DNA of 64,000 nucleotides from Tieghemostelium lacteum (lineage: Eukaryota > Evosea > Eumycetozoa > Dictyosteliales > Raperosteliaceae): NCBI GenBank assembly GCA_001606155.1, contig LODT01000013.1:806001-870000 (forward strand), written 5' to 3'. This document shows positions 1 to 10,912 of the stretch, piece after piece. Each line of letters begins with the position of its first letter. The first letter of the stretch is position 1. The notes below the pieces were generated by a model, which ran no database searches, was not told where the DNA came from, and saw nothing but the letters and a program-made list of their open reading frames with translations. The position numbers and the translations under genes were made by a program.

Positions 1-56
1 GTTATTTTTTTAAAAAATACAATTTAAAATTATATAGATAAAAACAAACTCAAATC

Positions 57-1717
57 ATGTCAAGAGGATTTTCAGAAGATCTTTGGGTAAATATATCTAT
101 AAAAAAAAAAAAATAATGTTATTAATTCTTTTTATCTCGTGATTAAAAAAAAATATAGGATAAATTTGAATCGGTTGTTAAAAAAGTTGATAATGGAAAA
201 GTGTTTACTCAGACAATGAGTAAGTTTCTATTGAAACAACAACAGATTGAATCAGCATATGCAAAGAGTTTAGTAAAACTTTGCAAAGATAAATCATTTG
301 CACCCGATATGGAAATTGGAACACTTAAGGATTCATTTCAAACCTACAGAGAACAATTAGAACTCATTGGACAATTGCATGAGGATTTTTCAGCAAAATT
401 GGAAAAGATTATAACCAATGGTTTGGAACTCTATCTAGAGGAATCTAGAAAACAGAGAAAATCATTGATAGCCTCTGGTGAGAAGCTAACTAAAGATCTC
501 AAAACTGCTGAACAAAATGAATCAAAAGCCAAACAAAACTATGAGAGATTAAAAAAGAAACAAGAAGAGTCACATGAGGAATTGGCAAAACAACCTCCAG
601 GTCCAAAAGAACAAAAAGCAAGAAAAAATCTTGAATCTGCAACTAAATCAGCTGATAAAGGTGATAACGAATATAAAGACTCTGTAAAGATTCTACAACA
701 ACAACAACAGAAATTCTATCATGAAGAAATGCCAAAGATCCTAGGTGATCTACAGAAATTTGAATCTGAAAGAATAGAATTATCAAAAGATTGGTTAAAA
801 GATATAATTGTTCAAAATGAAATTTTACCACCTCAAATTACAATTCATAATGATGTATGTTAAGTTCATACCTATTATATTCAATTATAAATAGTATTAC
901 TAATTGTATATTATTTTTTTACTTAACACCCACACACATATATTTATAGAATATAAAAAGATCAATTGAAGAAATTGATAAAGAAAAAGATATTCAAAGT
1001 TATATTTTAGCAACAATGAGTGGTGCTCAAAAACCAAATGAAGCACAATATGAACCATATCAACCATCTAATGGACACTTATCATTTACAGCATTATCAT
1101 CACCATCATTAAATATTTCACAAGGTCTTGATAAACCTAATGCCAGAAAATCTGGTGAGGTTTTATCACACCACGACTCAAATTCCTCTATAAATAGTTC
1201 AAATAATAAAATTAGAAATAGTACCAGTAACAATAGTCTAAATGGTGCAACTAGCAATGGAGGTGCTGCACTAATCAATAATCAAAATTTGGCACAGAAT
1301 GGAAGTAATGGTGCTTCAAATGGAAAACAAGAACCTGAGACTGTTATAGGTCTCTATGATTACAATGCCACTGAGGAGACTGAAATCTCTTTCAAGGCAA
1401 AGGCAGTAATCAAAGTTTTAATGAGAGATGAATCTGGATGGTGGCAAGGAACTGTTGTTGGCGGTGACGGTAAAGTTGGTATGTTCCCTTCCAATTTCAT
1501 CTTTTCTGAATCTGAACAGAAAAAGAAAACCCAAGTTGTGGGTGGTAAATGTAAAGTTTTATATGATTACGTTTCCGATTGTGACGGTGAATTGGCAATC
1601 AAAGAAGGTGAGATTCTAACAATTGAAAATGAAGATGAAGGTTGGTATTTTGGTACAAATGAAAAGGGTGTTTCTGGTAGATATCCTAGTAACTATTGTC
1701 AAATTTTACAAGAGTAA
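57..1717 (+). CDS. F-BAR protein with two C-terminal SH3 domains (PACSIN/nostrin type)
   Basis: Three exons, 57-86, 159-854 and 950-1717, joined at GTAAAT/ATAG and GTATGT/ATAG introns in phase 0, give about 497 residues. Residues 1-240 match an F-BAR (EFC) domain: it begins MSRGFSEDLWDKFESVVKKV and continues as long charged helices. A Ser/Asn-rich linker follows. Two SH3 domains lie near residues 372-428 (ALYDY-like YDYNATEETEISF, then GWWQG and PSNFI) and 440-496 (LYDYVSDCDGELAI, then GWYFG and PSNY). F-BAR/SH3 proteins bend membranes and recruit actin regulators through Pro-rich ligands at endocytic or contractile-vacuole membranes. Two SH3 domains are more than the single one in PACSIN or nostrin. 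The family is certain; the exact orthologue is not. Confidence 0.9.
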
Positions 1718-1818
1718 AAAAAAAAAATAATATATATATATGTATATATGTAAAGTCATTTTTTTAAATTGTTTTGTATATATTCAATTGTACTACTAAA
1801 CTGATATAGTGTCCACCC

Positions 1819-3492
1819 CTATTTTTTTTTATTTGTTGGTGGTTTATAGTGTTTTGCCCATCTTGTGAATTTTGGTTGAAATTGTACACTAAGACTCTCT
1901 GTGATTTCATCAATGGTAGTTACTTTATAATCTAATAGTAACTTTAAAATGCCAACTGAATTTTGAGCTTTACAAATACTTTGAATATTGTTATAGGTCA
2001 GTTCCAAAAATGGATGACCTTCTGGTAGTGATGAGTAGAGGAAACTGACCATATCTACAGCTCCACCAAGACACAGACGGTAGAAGTAAGAAGGTGATGT
2101 ATTTGTATTCAGATCAAATGGTAGAATATTTTCAAAGAGTATTTTTAGTAGTTTTAAATCTCTTTTTATAAATACTGATGAATATATATCATTGGTTACA
2201 AATGGTAGGCCATGGTTCTGACTGGGATTTTTGACAATGGAATCAACTAGTTTATAACAACCAGCTTGACATGCAATACTAAGTAGATTTAAATCTCCAT
2301 AACTTAGTCCTTTTATCGTGTTGGGTAGAGATAATATAGTTGATATTACTTTTTCATTTTTGGTCATGAGACATTTAGTAACAATAACTCTAGTAAAAGT
2401 AGCACCAATATCAAAGTCCAGTGATCTTGATAATACCATTTCGGCAAATGCATCATTTGGTATTGCGTTATAGTTGTATACATAGCTTCCCATTCTACCT
2501 ATGACTTGAAGTACATGTAGTTTTACAGTTGGATATGGCAAAAGTAGTTTTAGAATTTCCACATTGTGAAAAACACTGTAAAGATCAACAGTGTGCAGAT
2601 GGGTAATTGCATCAGAGTTTTCTAGTAGATATTTTAGAACATCAGCTCGTTGATATTTAATTGCCATATGGAGAATCTCATAAGTTGTAGGTTTACGTTG
2701 TTTAACTAAATGAACAAATGTTTGATAGTATCCATTTTCAATTGCCATTTTACATGCACCTTCTGTACAAAAGATTTTGTACTTATCTTCTATATATTTA
2801 ACCATATCTAAATGTCCTTTGGATGCTGCTTGGTTGATGATTGATTCATGTGGTATATACCCCATAGTCTCACAAATATACTTTAAACTATCTAATGTAC
2901 CTTTCTTTACACACTCTTCCAATGGATTTTTCAGCATTCTCGATTTTTTAGTTAGATATATTGGGTAGAGTAGTTTTAGAATCTCTACATTAACAACAGC
3001 TTCGTCTATAGGAAATTCAAGTTCCATCGAAATCTCTTCATTTTTCAAATCGAGTATATATTGTACCATTGCCGTTGATTTACTTCTAACGGCCATTAGA
3101 AGACATCTTGTCTTGTCATAGTTTGCATAGGTGTACAATGTCTTTACAATATCGATATTACCAGACAAACATGCATCACTAAGTAATGATTTTCTACCAC
3201 TAAATGGTATAAATGCTTCTGGATATCTCGATAAAATCAATCTAAATAGATTGGTATCTACATTATATTTACAAAAATCAATGACACAAGTCTCTGTGAA
3301 TGGAAATTGCTTGTGGAGTTTAATCTTGTCATAGAGCACATTGAAATATTTATTCTTACAAATGTAATCGGCTTTCAATTGTTGGAATTTATAAGCTTTA
3401 ACTCCTAAATGTAAATGAATTAAATGTACATATTTAAATATGGTCTTTCTAATGTATTTATTCTTAAATACTTGAAGAAATAAATTATCCAT
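1819..3492 (-). CDS. Ankyrin-type repeat protein of the dictyostelid lone-gene family
   Basis: A single exon encodes 557 residues from an ATG at 3492. The N-terminus (FKNKYIRKTIFKYVHLIH) is the short helical, F-box-like lead typical of large dictyostelid ankyrin/FNIP families. The rest is degenerate ankyrin-like repeats of 30-35 residues, for example GNIDIVKTLYTYA, GHLDMVKYIEDKY and ADVLKYLLENS. There is no signal peptide or membrane segment. These proteins form very large lineage-specific families of unknown function; a protein-interaction or ubiquitin-adaptor role is only a guess. The gene lies tail to tail with the F-BAR gene, leaving about 100 bases between their stops. Confidence 0.85.
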   Translation of the reverse strand: MDNLFLQVFKNKYIRKTIFKYVHLIHLHLGVKAYKFQQLKADYICKNKYFNVLYDKIKLHKQFPFTETCVIDFCKYNVDTNLFRLILSRYPEAFIPFSGRKSLLSDACLSGNIDIVKTLYTYANYDKTRCLLMAVRSKSTAMVQYILDLKNEEISMELEFPIDEAVVNVEILKLLYPIYLTKKSRMLKNPLEECVKKGTLDSLKYICETMGYIPHESIINQAASKGHLDMVKYIEDKYKIFCTEGACKMAIENGYYQTFVHLVKQRKPTTYEILHMAIKYQRADVLKYLLENSDAITHLHTVDLYSVFHNVEILKLLLPYPTVKLHVLQVIGRMGSYVYNYNAIPNDAFAEMVLSRSLDFDIGATFTRVIVTKCLMTKNEKVISTILSLPNTIKGLSYGDLNLLSIACQAGCYKLVDSIVKNPSQNHGLPFVTNDIYSSVFIKRDLKLLKILFENILPFDLNTNTSPSYFYRLCLGGAVDMVSFLYSSLPEGHPFLELTYNNIQSICKAQNSVGILKLLLDYKVTTIDEITESLSVQFQPKFTRWAKHYKPPTNKKK

Positions 3493-3566
3493 TTTATCTA
3501 TCGAAATAAGTATTTAAAAAAAAAATGTATTTAGTCGAAAATATCATAAAAGAGAAAAATATTTCT

Positions 3567-3640
3567 ACTATAATACTAGTTTTTTTCTAAACTACTACTA
3601 GTTTTTTTCTAAACTACTACTAGTTTTTTTTTTAGTTTTA
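3567..3640. repeat. Short AT-rich tandem repeat, 22-base period
   Basis: The unit ACTAGTTTTTTTCTAAACTACT is repeated twice and followed by a partial third copy ending in a longer T tract. It lies just upstream of the ankyrin-type gene on the minus strand, so it could be promoter DNA or neutral slippage. Confidence 0.7.
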
Positions 3641-3665
3641 ATAGAAGAAGAGGATGACTAAACAT

Positions 3666-4065
3666 CTAACAGCCAACATTTTCAATAATATCAACAATAG
3701 AGTCTTCAACTTTAACAACTATTGTATTATTGATATAACATGTTGATAATGCAATACCACTTCTTTGAATGTTGTTTTTAGATAGGATTGTGCATCTGAA
3801 ATTTGTAGTTTTGAATAATTAGTTTTCATAAAATGATGATATCAACTGAATACTAATTTATCATTTAATTGAGAATAAACCCATAACCTTTGTCTATCAA
3901 TATCTCCATCAAATACACCGTGAATGGGACGACCAATTCTTTTAGTAATGATCTCTGAGAAAATCAACATTGATTTGGAATCTCTCTAATATCATTAACT
4001 TGTAATTGAAGATTCATTGATTTCCTCGACAATAGAATCCAAGTAGTATTAAATTTTGTGGACTA
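3666..4065 (-). pseudogene. Remnant of an unidentified gene
   Basis: Two minus-strand stretches look coding. One near 3885-3965 reads IGRPIHGVFDGDIDRQRLWV and onward. The other, near 3666-3797, ends VEDSIVDIIENVGC and a stop. A GTATTC...TTTCAG intron could lie between them, but the joined phases do not match. A further piece near 4020-4060 (LDSIVEEINESS) resembles the end of the second, suggesting an internal duplication. No family was recognised. The loss of phase argues for a decayed gene rather than a missed one. The rest of 3493-4254 is AT-rich spacer. Confidence 0.35.
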
Positions 4066-4254
4066 TTGAGTCAAAGAGTTTGTGAAGTTATATAAAATCA
4101 ATTTATATTAAAATACTTTTTTAAAAAATACAAAACCAATAAATGTTTCAACTAATTTCTTCATTTTTGTTATATTATTTTATTTTCAATTAATGTAAAA
4201 AGTAGCACTATGCTAGAGTGAGAGTACTAGTAGAGGAAATGAGAATTAAAGTTT

Positions 4255-6855
4255 TCAATCATCTATATCCATTTCGACACTTTCTTCAATGTTGGAAGGA
4301 ATAATACTTTGGCTCTGGAAGTATCCAGATGGTTGTTCAAAGTGTTTAAAATTATTATTTATATCATTTAATAATTGTTGATAAACTAAACCAATTAATA
4401 TCTCTATTCCTTTTGGAGTTAATATTACTGTATAAAGGTTATTGGGGGTCATCCAATCTTTAAATGTGTACTCTGGATCATATTGATAGCTGACAATATC
4501 ATCACCATGAGTAATTGTATGTGAAGGTGGATATGAATCAAATTGCTTGGAGTTATTAGTTGATACCACTACAAATATGAGTTTTATGGTGTCATCATTA
4601 ATTTTAGATTTCTCAATTTCTTTTTGTAAATCACCCAAACCAAACCCTCTTGAAGGTACATTTTTTATACAATACCCAATAACTAATTCTGGATTCAACT
4701 TCAAATAAAAATCACAGCTCTCAGATTGTTGTGCACATTTATAGAGTACATGAACCTTTGAGCTCTTGATATATTCTATGAGTTTGGATTTTGGCATTTC
4801 TGTTGACCCAGTTTGATTTTGATTTTGTTTACATTTATCCTTAGATACAAATTTTGGAAATATCCCCAATACTTCTGGTTGAATATTAACTTTACCTTTG
4901 AGTAAATCTTTAGATATATAAAAGAAAATTAAGGATTCAGGAACTGGATCCTTATTTCCAACTTCCATTTGGCCAAACAATAATCTATTTGAAATTGCAC
5001 TTGCAAAGATGTGTTCCATTAAATCCCCTTTTGATGAGCCTCGAAAAATTGGGATACAGTCTCTCAAACTCTCAAATTGAGATATTCTATAGGCAATTGA
5101 GGGATCGGTCTGAGTAAGTTTTTTGAGTTTAGAAATTATCTCATATATCGTTACAAGAGGTACTGTTATAAAAACATATGGATTTTGTATGGGTTGAATA
5201 TAAACATGATAGTGCTGAATAAGACGGAGAGCAGGTACATTGGTATTTTTAGTACTCCAAAGTTCATTACAAATGATATTTTTGTTAATATCAAATGGTA
5301 TCTGTAAAATTAATATGAAATTAGTGTTATAAATAATAAGAAAATATTGGAAAAATACTTACTCGGAATACAGATAATCTTATTAGTTCAATATAAAATT
5401 TGTCAACTAGTTTAGTATCTGAAATAGCCAAAATTTCATTTGACATGCGAATGCTATTTAAATAATGCATAAGGGAGTGTATATCCAAATCAGGTTTCTC
5501 TATAAATTCCAAATACTGTATAGTGTAGATGACTAATCTTGGAACACCAGATGTGTACTAAAATGAATAGTTAATTGACGAGGAATTAAATAAAATATTA
5601 ATCAAAGTTAAAAGTAACTTTAAACTTACTAGGTGTATTTTTTTTGAGAGTTCTTCATTGTTGGGATATGTGATAGAGGAGAGTTTGAGTAATTCTTCAA
5701 TGTGTTTGGGTTCAAACATGTGCAGTAATATATATTCAATGCCTGATTTAGGTGGTGATGTTACACCTTGTGCTTGATATAAACCTTGGTGTAGTGATAA
5801 TAGTAATGTTGATCTACCAGATATATAAACAGGAAACCCTCGACTTGCTAATGGATAGAAGATATTATTCCACATATCATTGAGAACTCTTGATGAATCA
5901 ATATCATCTAGGAATTGACCATCTTTAGAAATTGTAAGTTCAATCTCGTCAAAATGGAAAAAGAATCTATGTCCTTTGATCAATTCTAAAAGTGAGGGTA
6001 CTGTGATTTCTTTTTCCTTTTCTGAGATGAGACCTAAAGAACTCAACACTATGTTGTATAGTGTAACTAAAGTAATTCTGTCCCAATTAATCTCTATGTT
6101 TTTTCCTGAGAGACAATTCAATTTTTCGAGAAATAGTGCTTTATAGTCTAGGGTTATGGTTTTATAAGTTGTCAGCTTCTCTATATCTGTTTCAAGATCC
6201 TTAGAAAATTGATTAAAACCATATTTACGTAGATTGGCATTCTCCAATAAATATTCTTTGATAGAATATAAATTTTCTCTCAATGAACTAATGAATCTTT
6301 GTCCAAGAGTTGATTTACCAGAACCCCACATTTGACTTGTTACAGCCATTCTAGTTATTATTTTATTTTTATCAATAACTTTTCCATTTTGAAGAGTAAT
6401 AATTGCATATTTAGCCAATTCTTTTAATTCATGTTCTCTATCTACTAATGCTTTAGAAGATTCCTTAAAACAGTTAAAGGTATTTTGAGTAATTGAATGT
6501 AGCACTAAACATAAGTCAAACAAAATATGTTAGTATCATTTTACAGATGTTTAATCTACAAATGTAGGTGTTTTGTTTACATACTAGTACTTGAAGTTGT
6601 TGGTTGACGGTTGAATTTATCATGAATTCTGGCTGAAGAAGAAGGGGATACACCAAATTCATTTAATAAACCTTCTAAATTATTTCGTCTAGTGTTAATC
6701 CAATATCCATCTAAACCCTTCCCTCCTATTATTTTTATATCATCTTCGGTTACTCCAATGACTTTACACCATTTTTTAATTGAATCATTGTTCCATTCTA
6801 AGGTTGGTGTATCAGTATCAGTAAATTTTGTTGGTTGTGTTTTATTTGTACTCAT
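4255..6855 (-). CDS. SAM domain / P-loop NTPase / PD-(D/E)XK-like protein of Crinkler type
   Basis: Four exons, 6855-6585, 6504-5630, 5557-5363 and 5301-4255, join in frame to about 795 residues. Residues 12-75 look like a SAM domain (LEWNNDSIKKWCKVIGVTED). An ATPase domain follows, with Walker A GSGKST at 151-156, Walker B FHFDEIE at 273-279 and an SGRS sensor-like motif near 319. The last third has the spacing of a restriction-endonuclease fold: KGDLMEHIF (E543), then CDFYLKLNPELVIGYCIK (D644, K660). This NTPase plus nuclease layout is that of CRN/RHS-type proteins, which also occur in dictyostelids; the SAM head takes the place of the usual ubiquitin-like header. Domain calls rest on motifs; the nuclease site is inferred. 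Confidence 0.8.
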
Positions 6856-6949
6856 TTTTAAAAAATACAAATTTTATTTTATTTTTTATTTATATATTTT
6901 ATTAAAGTATTATTATTATTTAATTCTTTTATTTTATATTCTTTAAATT

Positions 6950-7168
6950 CTAAAAGTAATAATATTTCCATTGTTTTATAGAAGTTGTTGTAGCTGTTGG
7001 TTTTAATTTTTTATTCTTTGGTTTTGCTGGAATATTTAATTTTCTTTTAGTGCTTAGGTGGCTATTTTCCTCCTCTGTTTCCTCTACATTCCTATCAGTT
7101 AATTGGCGAAGATGAATCAACAGATGACTAGAATTTAATTCGTCTATAAACAAATTATTAATAATCAT
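6950..7168 (-). CDS. Small basic hypothetical protein
   Basis: A 72-codon frame opens at an ATG at 7168. It has an acidic patch (VEETEEEN) and then a lysine-rich, nuclear-localisation-like stretch (KPKNKKLKPTA). It sits about 95 bases upstream of the Crinkler-type gene on the same strand. No homologue was recognised and no exon could be joined to it. It could be a real small gene, an exon of a larger one or chance. The following 7169-7503 gap is AT-rich with no convincing gene. Confidence 0.3.
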   Translation of the reverse strand: MIINNLFIDELNSSHLLIHLRQLTDRNVEETEEENSHLSTKRKLNIPAKPKNKKLKPTATTTSIKQWKYYYF

Positions 7169-7503
7169 ACATTTTATATATAAATTATTATTAAATTAAA
7201 TTAAATTAATAATAATAAATCAATTTTTAACTAGATTTCTTTTTTTCTGCTACTGGTTCTATTATTTCTATTATTGTAGATATAGAGGTAGAGCTATGAA
7301 TTTGTATGTTTTGGCTTCAGTAGTTATTTTAACCATTTATTTATTAGTAAAAAAAAACAATAATTAGTTCGATTATAGAATCCAATTCAGGAAAAAAAAT
7401 TAAATTTATCTAAATCTAGATACAGAGTAACACTTTAAAGGTAAAGAGAAAACAAAAGAATTAATTTAGATTTTAAAATATAATTTTTTTATAGTGTTCA
7501 ATT

Positions 7504-8115
7504 TTAAACTATTGGTTGGTAATCATTAACTTGAGCCCTAACCCTTGACATAAATTCATCATTACTGTATTTAAGGTTATTATAAATCATGAAAGGAGTA
7601 CAGATTACTAATAAAATTAATATAGCAATTGAGTTGAATCCTGTTGAACAGTGATTAAAAATAGATGCACGATGTATTATAACCTCTAAATAAATTAATG
7701 CTGAAAACCAAAGCAAAAGTGACATGCATAAAAGGAAATTTACTCTATGAGGGCTCAAATAACAGCAACATATTTCGAAACAGCTAATCATTAAAGATGC
7801 AGATTGAATAGCAGCAGCTATAGCCAACATTATAAAAATATTTTTAAAATGATGTCCTACATAATCATTTGGTAACTTTAAATAGTGAATATTAAATTAT
7901 TAAAGGGTGGTGATATATTTACGACTTACTTCAGAATATTTCCCATTTTCTAATTGAACTGTTCTCAGATAGTAGACATCACCTTTACAAACTTGGATTG
8001 GTGTAAACATTGCAAAATATGGAGCTGAATAAAAAGCAAAAGCAGCAAATAGAGCCATTAAAAATAGTACTAATGTACATAAGAATTTACAACAATTTGA
8101 TATTATCTCCCCCAT
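7504..8115 (-). CDS. Tetraspan membrane protein of unknown function
   Basis: Two exons, 8115-7923 and 7856-7504, joined by a GTAAAT...TATGTAG intron in phase 1, give about 181 residues. Four hydrophobic helices are evident: one near residues 12-34, then a short extracytosolic loop with a Cys, then three more (IFIMLAIAAAIQSASLMI, FLLCMSLLLWFSALIYL and IAILILLVICTPFMIY). The protein is rich in cysteine around the first and second helices (NCCKFLC, CFEICCCYL), so palmitoylation is plausible. It has the size and four-helix layout of tetraspanin or claudin-like proteins, but I see no CCG motif in the large loop and assign no family. Confidence 0.75.
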
Positions 8116-8327
8116 TGTAGTATATATTCACAAATTAAATTGAATAAATATTATAAAAATAAATTTATTTTTAAATTACAGATTAAATTCAATCATCCCA
8201 TTTATTAAAAAGGAAAGAGGAAAGTTTTGGTGTGAATTAACAATAATATTAGTGTTTCCCTTTATGTCATTTTGAATTTTATGTAATTTTTTTTTAAATT
8301 TATTTTCATTTGGGTAGATCTGGCACA

Positions 8328-8483
8328 ATGGATAAAACTAAGGTGATGAATAAATATTATGAATCCTTTTTTAATGGGTTCACACAAGGTATTGCCTCTG
8401 GTATAGGATTTGGTTTATTCTCTATAGTGTGGAATAAACTATTGAAAAACTATATCTTTAGAACTTTGAAAATATCATTTTAA
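8328..8483 (+). CDS. Tiny single-span glycine-zipper protein
   Basis: A 51-residue frame has one hydrophobic segment with glycines at 17, 21, 25, 27 and 29 (GFTQGIASGIGFGLFSIVW), flanked by charged residues. The GxGxGxFS run recalls the first helix of the mitochondrial cristae protein MIC10, but the second helix of that family is missing. It is too short to be sure of; the clean ATG, charged ends and patterned glycines favour a real gene. Confidence 0.45.
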   Translation: MDKTKVMNKYYESFFNGFTQGIASGIGFGLFSIVWNKLLKNYIFRTLKISF

Positions 8484-9034
8484 ACAAACCAACCACCTAG
8501 ATTTCATAGCATAGTAAATATATACGCAGCCACCTTAGTACAATTAATCATCTCTATAAAATCTCGAAAAACTGTAGGATCATGATTGCATCTTTTATCC
8601 AATCAATAATTAGTATCGAATATTCCAATCAGAGGAATATGTAAAAAAAAATAGTAAACCGAATAAACAATCTCACCAATCAAAAAACGAGAACAAGAGT
8701 AGAATCTATTTTCTCTCTATCATAATGATCTATCACATATGTATACATATATACACAAAAGGAAAGACTTTTCTTTCCTTTTTTTTTTTTATCTTTTAAC
8801 ACTTTTAAATGTAAAGAGGAGAGAGATATATTATGAAAAAAGTAAATCATCTCTTTTGTTATTAAATAATAAATATTTATATTATTGAATTTTTTATATA
8901 TATTATAAAAAAAACTTTAAGATAACTACTGTTTTGAAAAAGTTAAATTAAAAGAATATATTTTCGAAATGTAGGTACAATTGTTATACTTGGTGTTGTT
9001 ATTGTTATTATTATTATTAATATTGGGAATAAAT
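8484..9034. other. Intergenic spacer
   Basis: AT-rich DNA lies between the small glycine-zipper gene and the 3' end of the cysteine-rich receptor-like gene. It contains T and A runs and short alternating pyrimidine-purine tracts near 8740-8757. No frame, repeat or RNA could be supported. Confidence 0.6.
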
Positions 9035-10384
9035 TTAAAAACCTTGATACTCAGGACCATCAGGTTGTGGAATGAGTCTACTGATTTCAGAGTATTCATA
9101 TTTTTTATATTTTCGTGATTGAGAGTATTTCCATACGATTACAATACCCAATATGACAGTAATAGTTCCACCAACAATGATTATATATAACCATTTATTT
9201 GGAGAACAAAATGAGGAACCACTAGAAGAGGTGAAAAAAGATTTACATTTAACAGGTTGAGAATAACCAGCTAGACAATAACTACCTTCTGGACAATCTG
9301 TTGGACTTGATGTCACTTGATCTGGACAATATTTTCCAGATGGACATATCAAACAACTGTTTATAGATGTAGAACCCTCAGTAGCACTATAGTACCCCGA
9401 CCCACATGGTGAACATAAACTCTGGCCTTGATAGCTATTGTATGTTCCAGCTTGACAGTTGGTACATTCACCAGCTTGTGATAGGGAAAAGGTACCTGGT
9501 GAACAAAGTTCGCATTGTTGACCACCTGGTGAAAAGTAACCAGGTTCACATGTTGTACAATAAGTGTGATCAAGTGATGATTGTTCCCCTGCTTGACATG
9601 GATAGCAATTTACAGTACCATTATCATGTGCAAAGTAACCATCTGCACAATCTGTGCATGTTGGTGACCCAGGTTCATTATTAAAAGTACCTGCTGGACA
9701 TTCCCAACAATTATCAGGATTCAAACAGTATCCTACTATACAACTTGAACAATTCTTATTTAAATGTGTTGAGTAACGTCCAGCTAGACATTCAAAACAT
9801 TTATCCTCATGTGAACTTGAATCATCTGGATTATCTCCACTACTATGATCATGACTTGATGAGGAATTTGGTTCACCAGATGATGATTGTGATTCTGATG
9901 ATGTTGATGTTGATGATGATTCTGATGATTGATTTGGTTTATCTGTTGATGATGATATTGGATCCTCTGATCCTTTACTAGTTTCTTTTGATTCTGATGA
10001 TTGATTTGGTTTATCTGATGATGATGACGATGATGATAAAGATGAAAGTGATTCTGAAGAAGTTGTGGTATGATCACTACCACTATTATTATTGTTACTA
10101 TTACCACTACTACTAACTATTGGATCATTATTTGATGATGCAACTGAATCATTACTTCCTGTAGTTGATCCTGTGGTGCTTTCACTACCTAAAAAATCAT
10201 CAGAGTTTGATACAGGTATTTTGTGTGATCTTTTGGCAAATACTAATACTAAACTCTATCGAATTAATAATTATCCTACTTCCCCTAATAAATAATAATA
10301 CTGACCATTACTATTACTATCTTGATTTAATATATATACTATAAAAAAGAATAGAATAACTTGTAATAAAAATCTGTGTTTCAT
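9035..10384 (-). CDS. Cysteine-rich type I membrane protein (ephrin-receptor-like / GCC2-GCC3 repeats)
   Basis: Two exons, 10384-10306 and 10242-9035, joined at GTCAGT...TATTAG in phase 1, give about 428 residues. Exon 1 encodes a signal peptide (MKHRFLLQVILFFIVYILN). A Ser/Thr/Asn-rich stalk of about 150 residues follows, with a repeated SDKPNQSSES / TDKPNQSSES unit. Then come about seven cysteine-rich modules of the form CxxCxxGxY/F (for example CQAGTYNSYQGQSLCSPC), as in GCC2/GCC3 or ephrin-receptor-like repeats. A transmembrane helix near residue 380 and a short basic tail with tyrosines (YEYSEI) end the protein. It should sit at the plasma membrane as a receptor or adhesion protein; the ligand is unknown. 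The first intron is inferred from phase. Confidence 0.8.
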
Positions 10385-10912
10385 TTCATCTATAATTTCT
10401 GTTTTTGTGTATATATGTGTATAATAAAAATTATGATCAATATTTTAAATTTCTCTTTTTATAGATGGTGATTATTTATCATTATTATTATATGAGTAGA
10501 ATGATTGATATTTATATTGGTGAGGTGTGTGGGGAGTGTTGTTTTCTATTTGTTTTAATCTTTCACTCAAAGAGGTATTTTGAAAAAAAAAATTTTGATA
10601 CTACGTAAAGTGAAAAGTGGGGTTGAATGTATAATTTAAAAATTTTTTTAAATAACACTCTTTCTGATCACCTAAATATTTGATAAAATCTTTCTATTAC
10701 CTTTTTATTATAGCTATATACAAGAAACAACAGAATCAAAACGGGAAAAATAAAATGAGATTTTTTTTTTTTTTTATGTTTCTCACTTATGAAATCAAGA
10801 AAAATCCGGATTGATGATGGAAATAACTAATTTTATGTGTTGACAATCTCACCAGGGAGAGGGAGGGAATATTTTTACAATTGTCAACATTTAGTTTTTA
10901 CATAAATAGATT
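10385..10912. other. Intergenic spacer
   Basis: This gap holds the promoter of the cysteine-rich gene and the 3' flank of the P450 gene. It is AT-rich with a GT-rich patch near 10521-10545. No coding frame was found. Confidence 0.6.

Noticed and set aside
3720-3800. Joining the two remnant exons at 3.7-3.9 kb as a working gene
   Set aside because: The only plausible GT-AG pair gives the wrong phase and an immediate stop.
7296-7367. 23-codon hydrophobic frame (MNLYVLASVVILTIYLLVKK)
   Set aside because: It resembles a lone P450 anchor exon, but there is no splice donor and no P450 body nearby; too short to call.
8311-8390. tRNA-like start (TGGCACAATGGATAAA)
   Set aside because: No T-arm or acceptor stem could be paired; it overlaps a better small coding frame.
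9745-10295. Met/His-rich frames on both strands
   Set aside because: They are out-of-frame readings of the Ser/Asp/Thr stalk repeats of the cysteine-rich protein.
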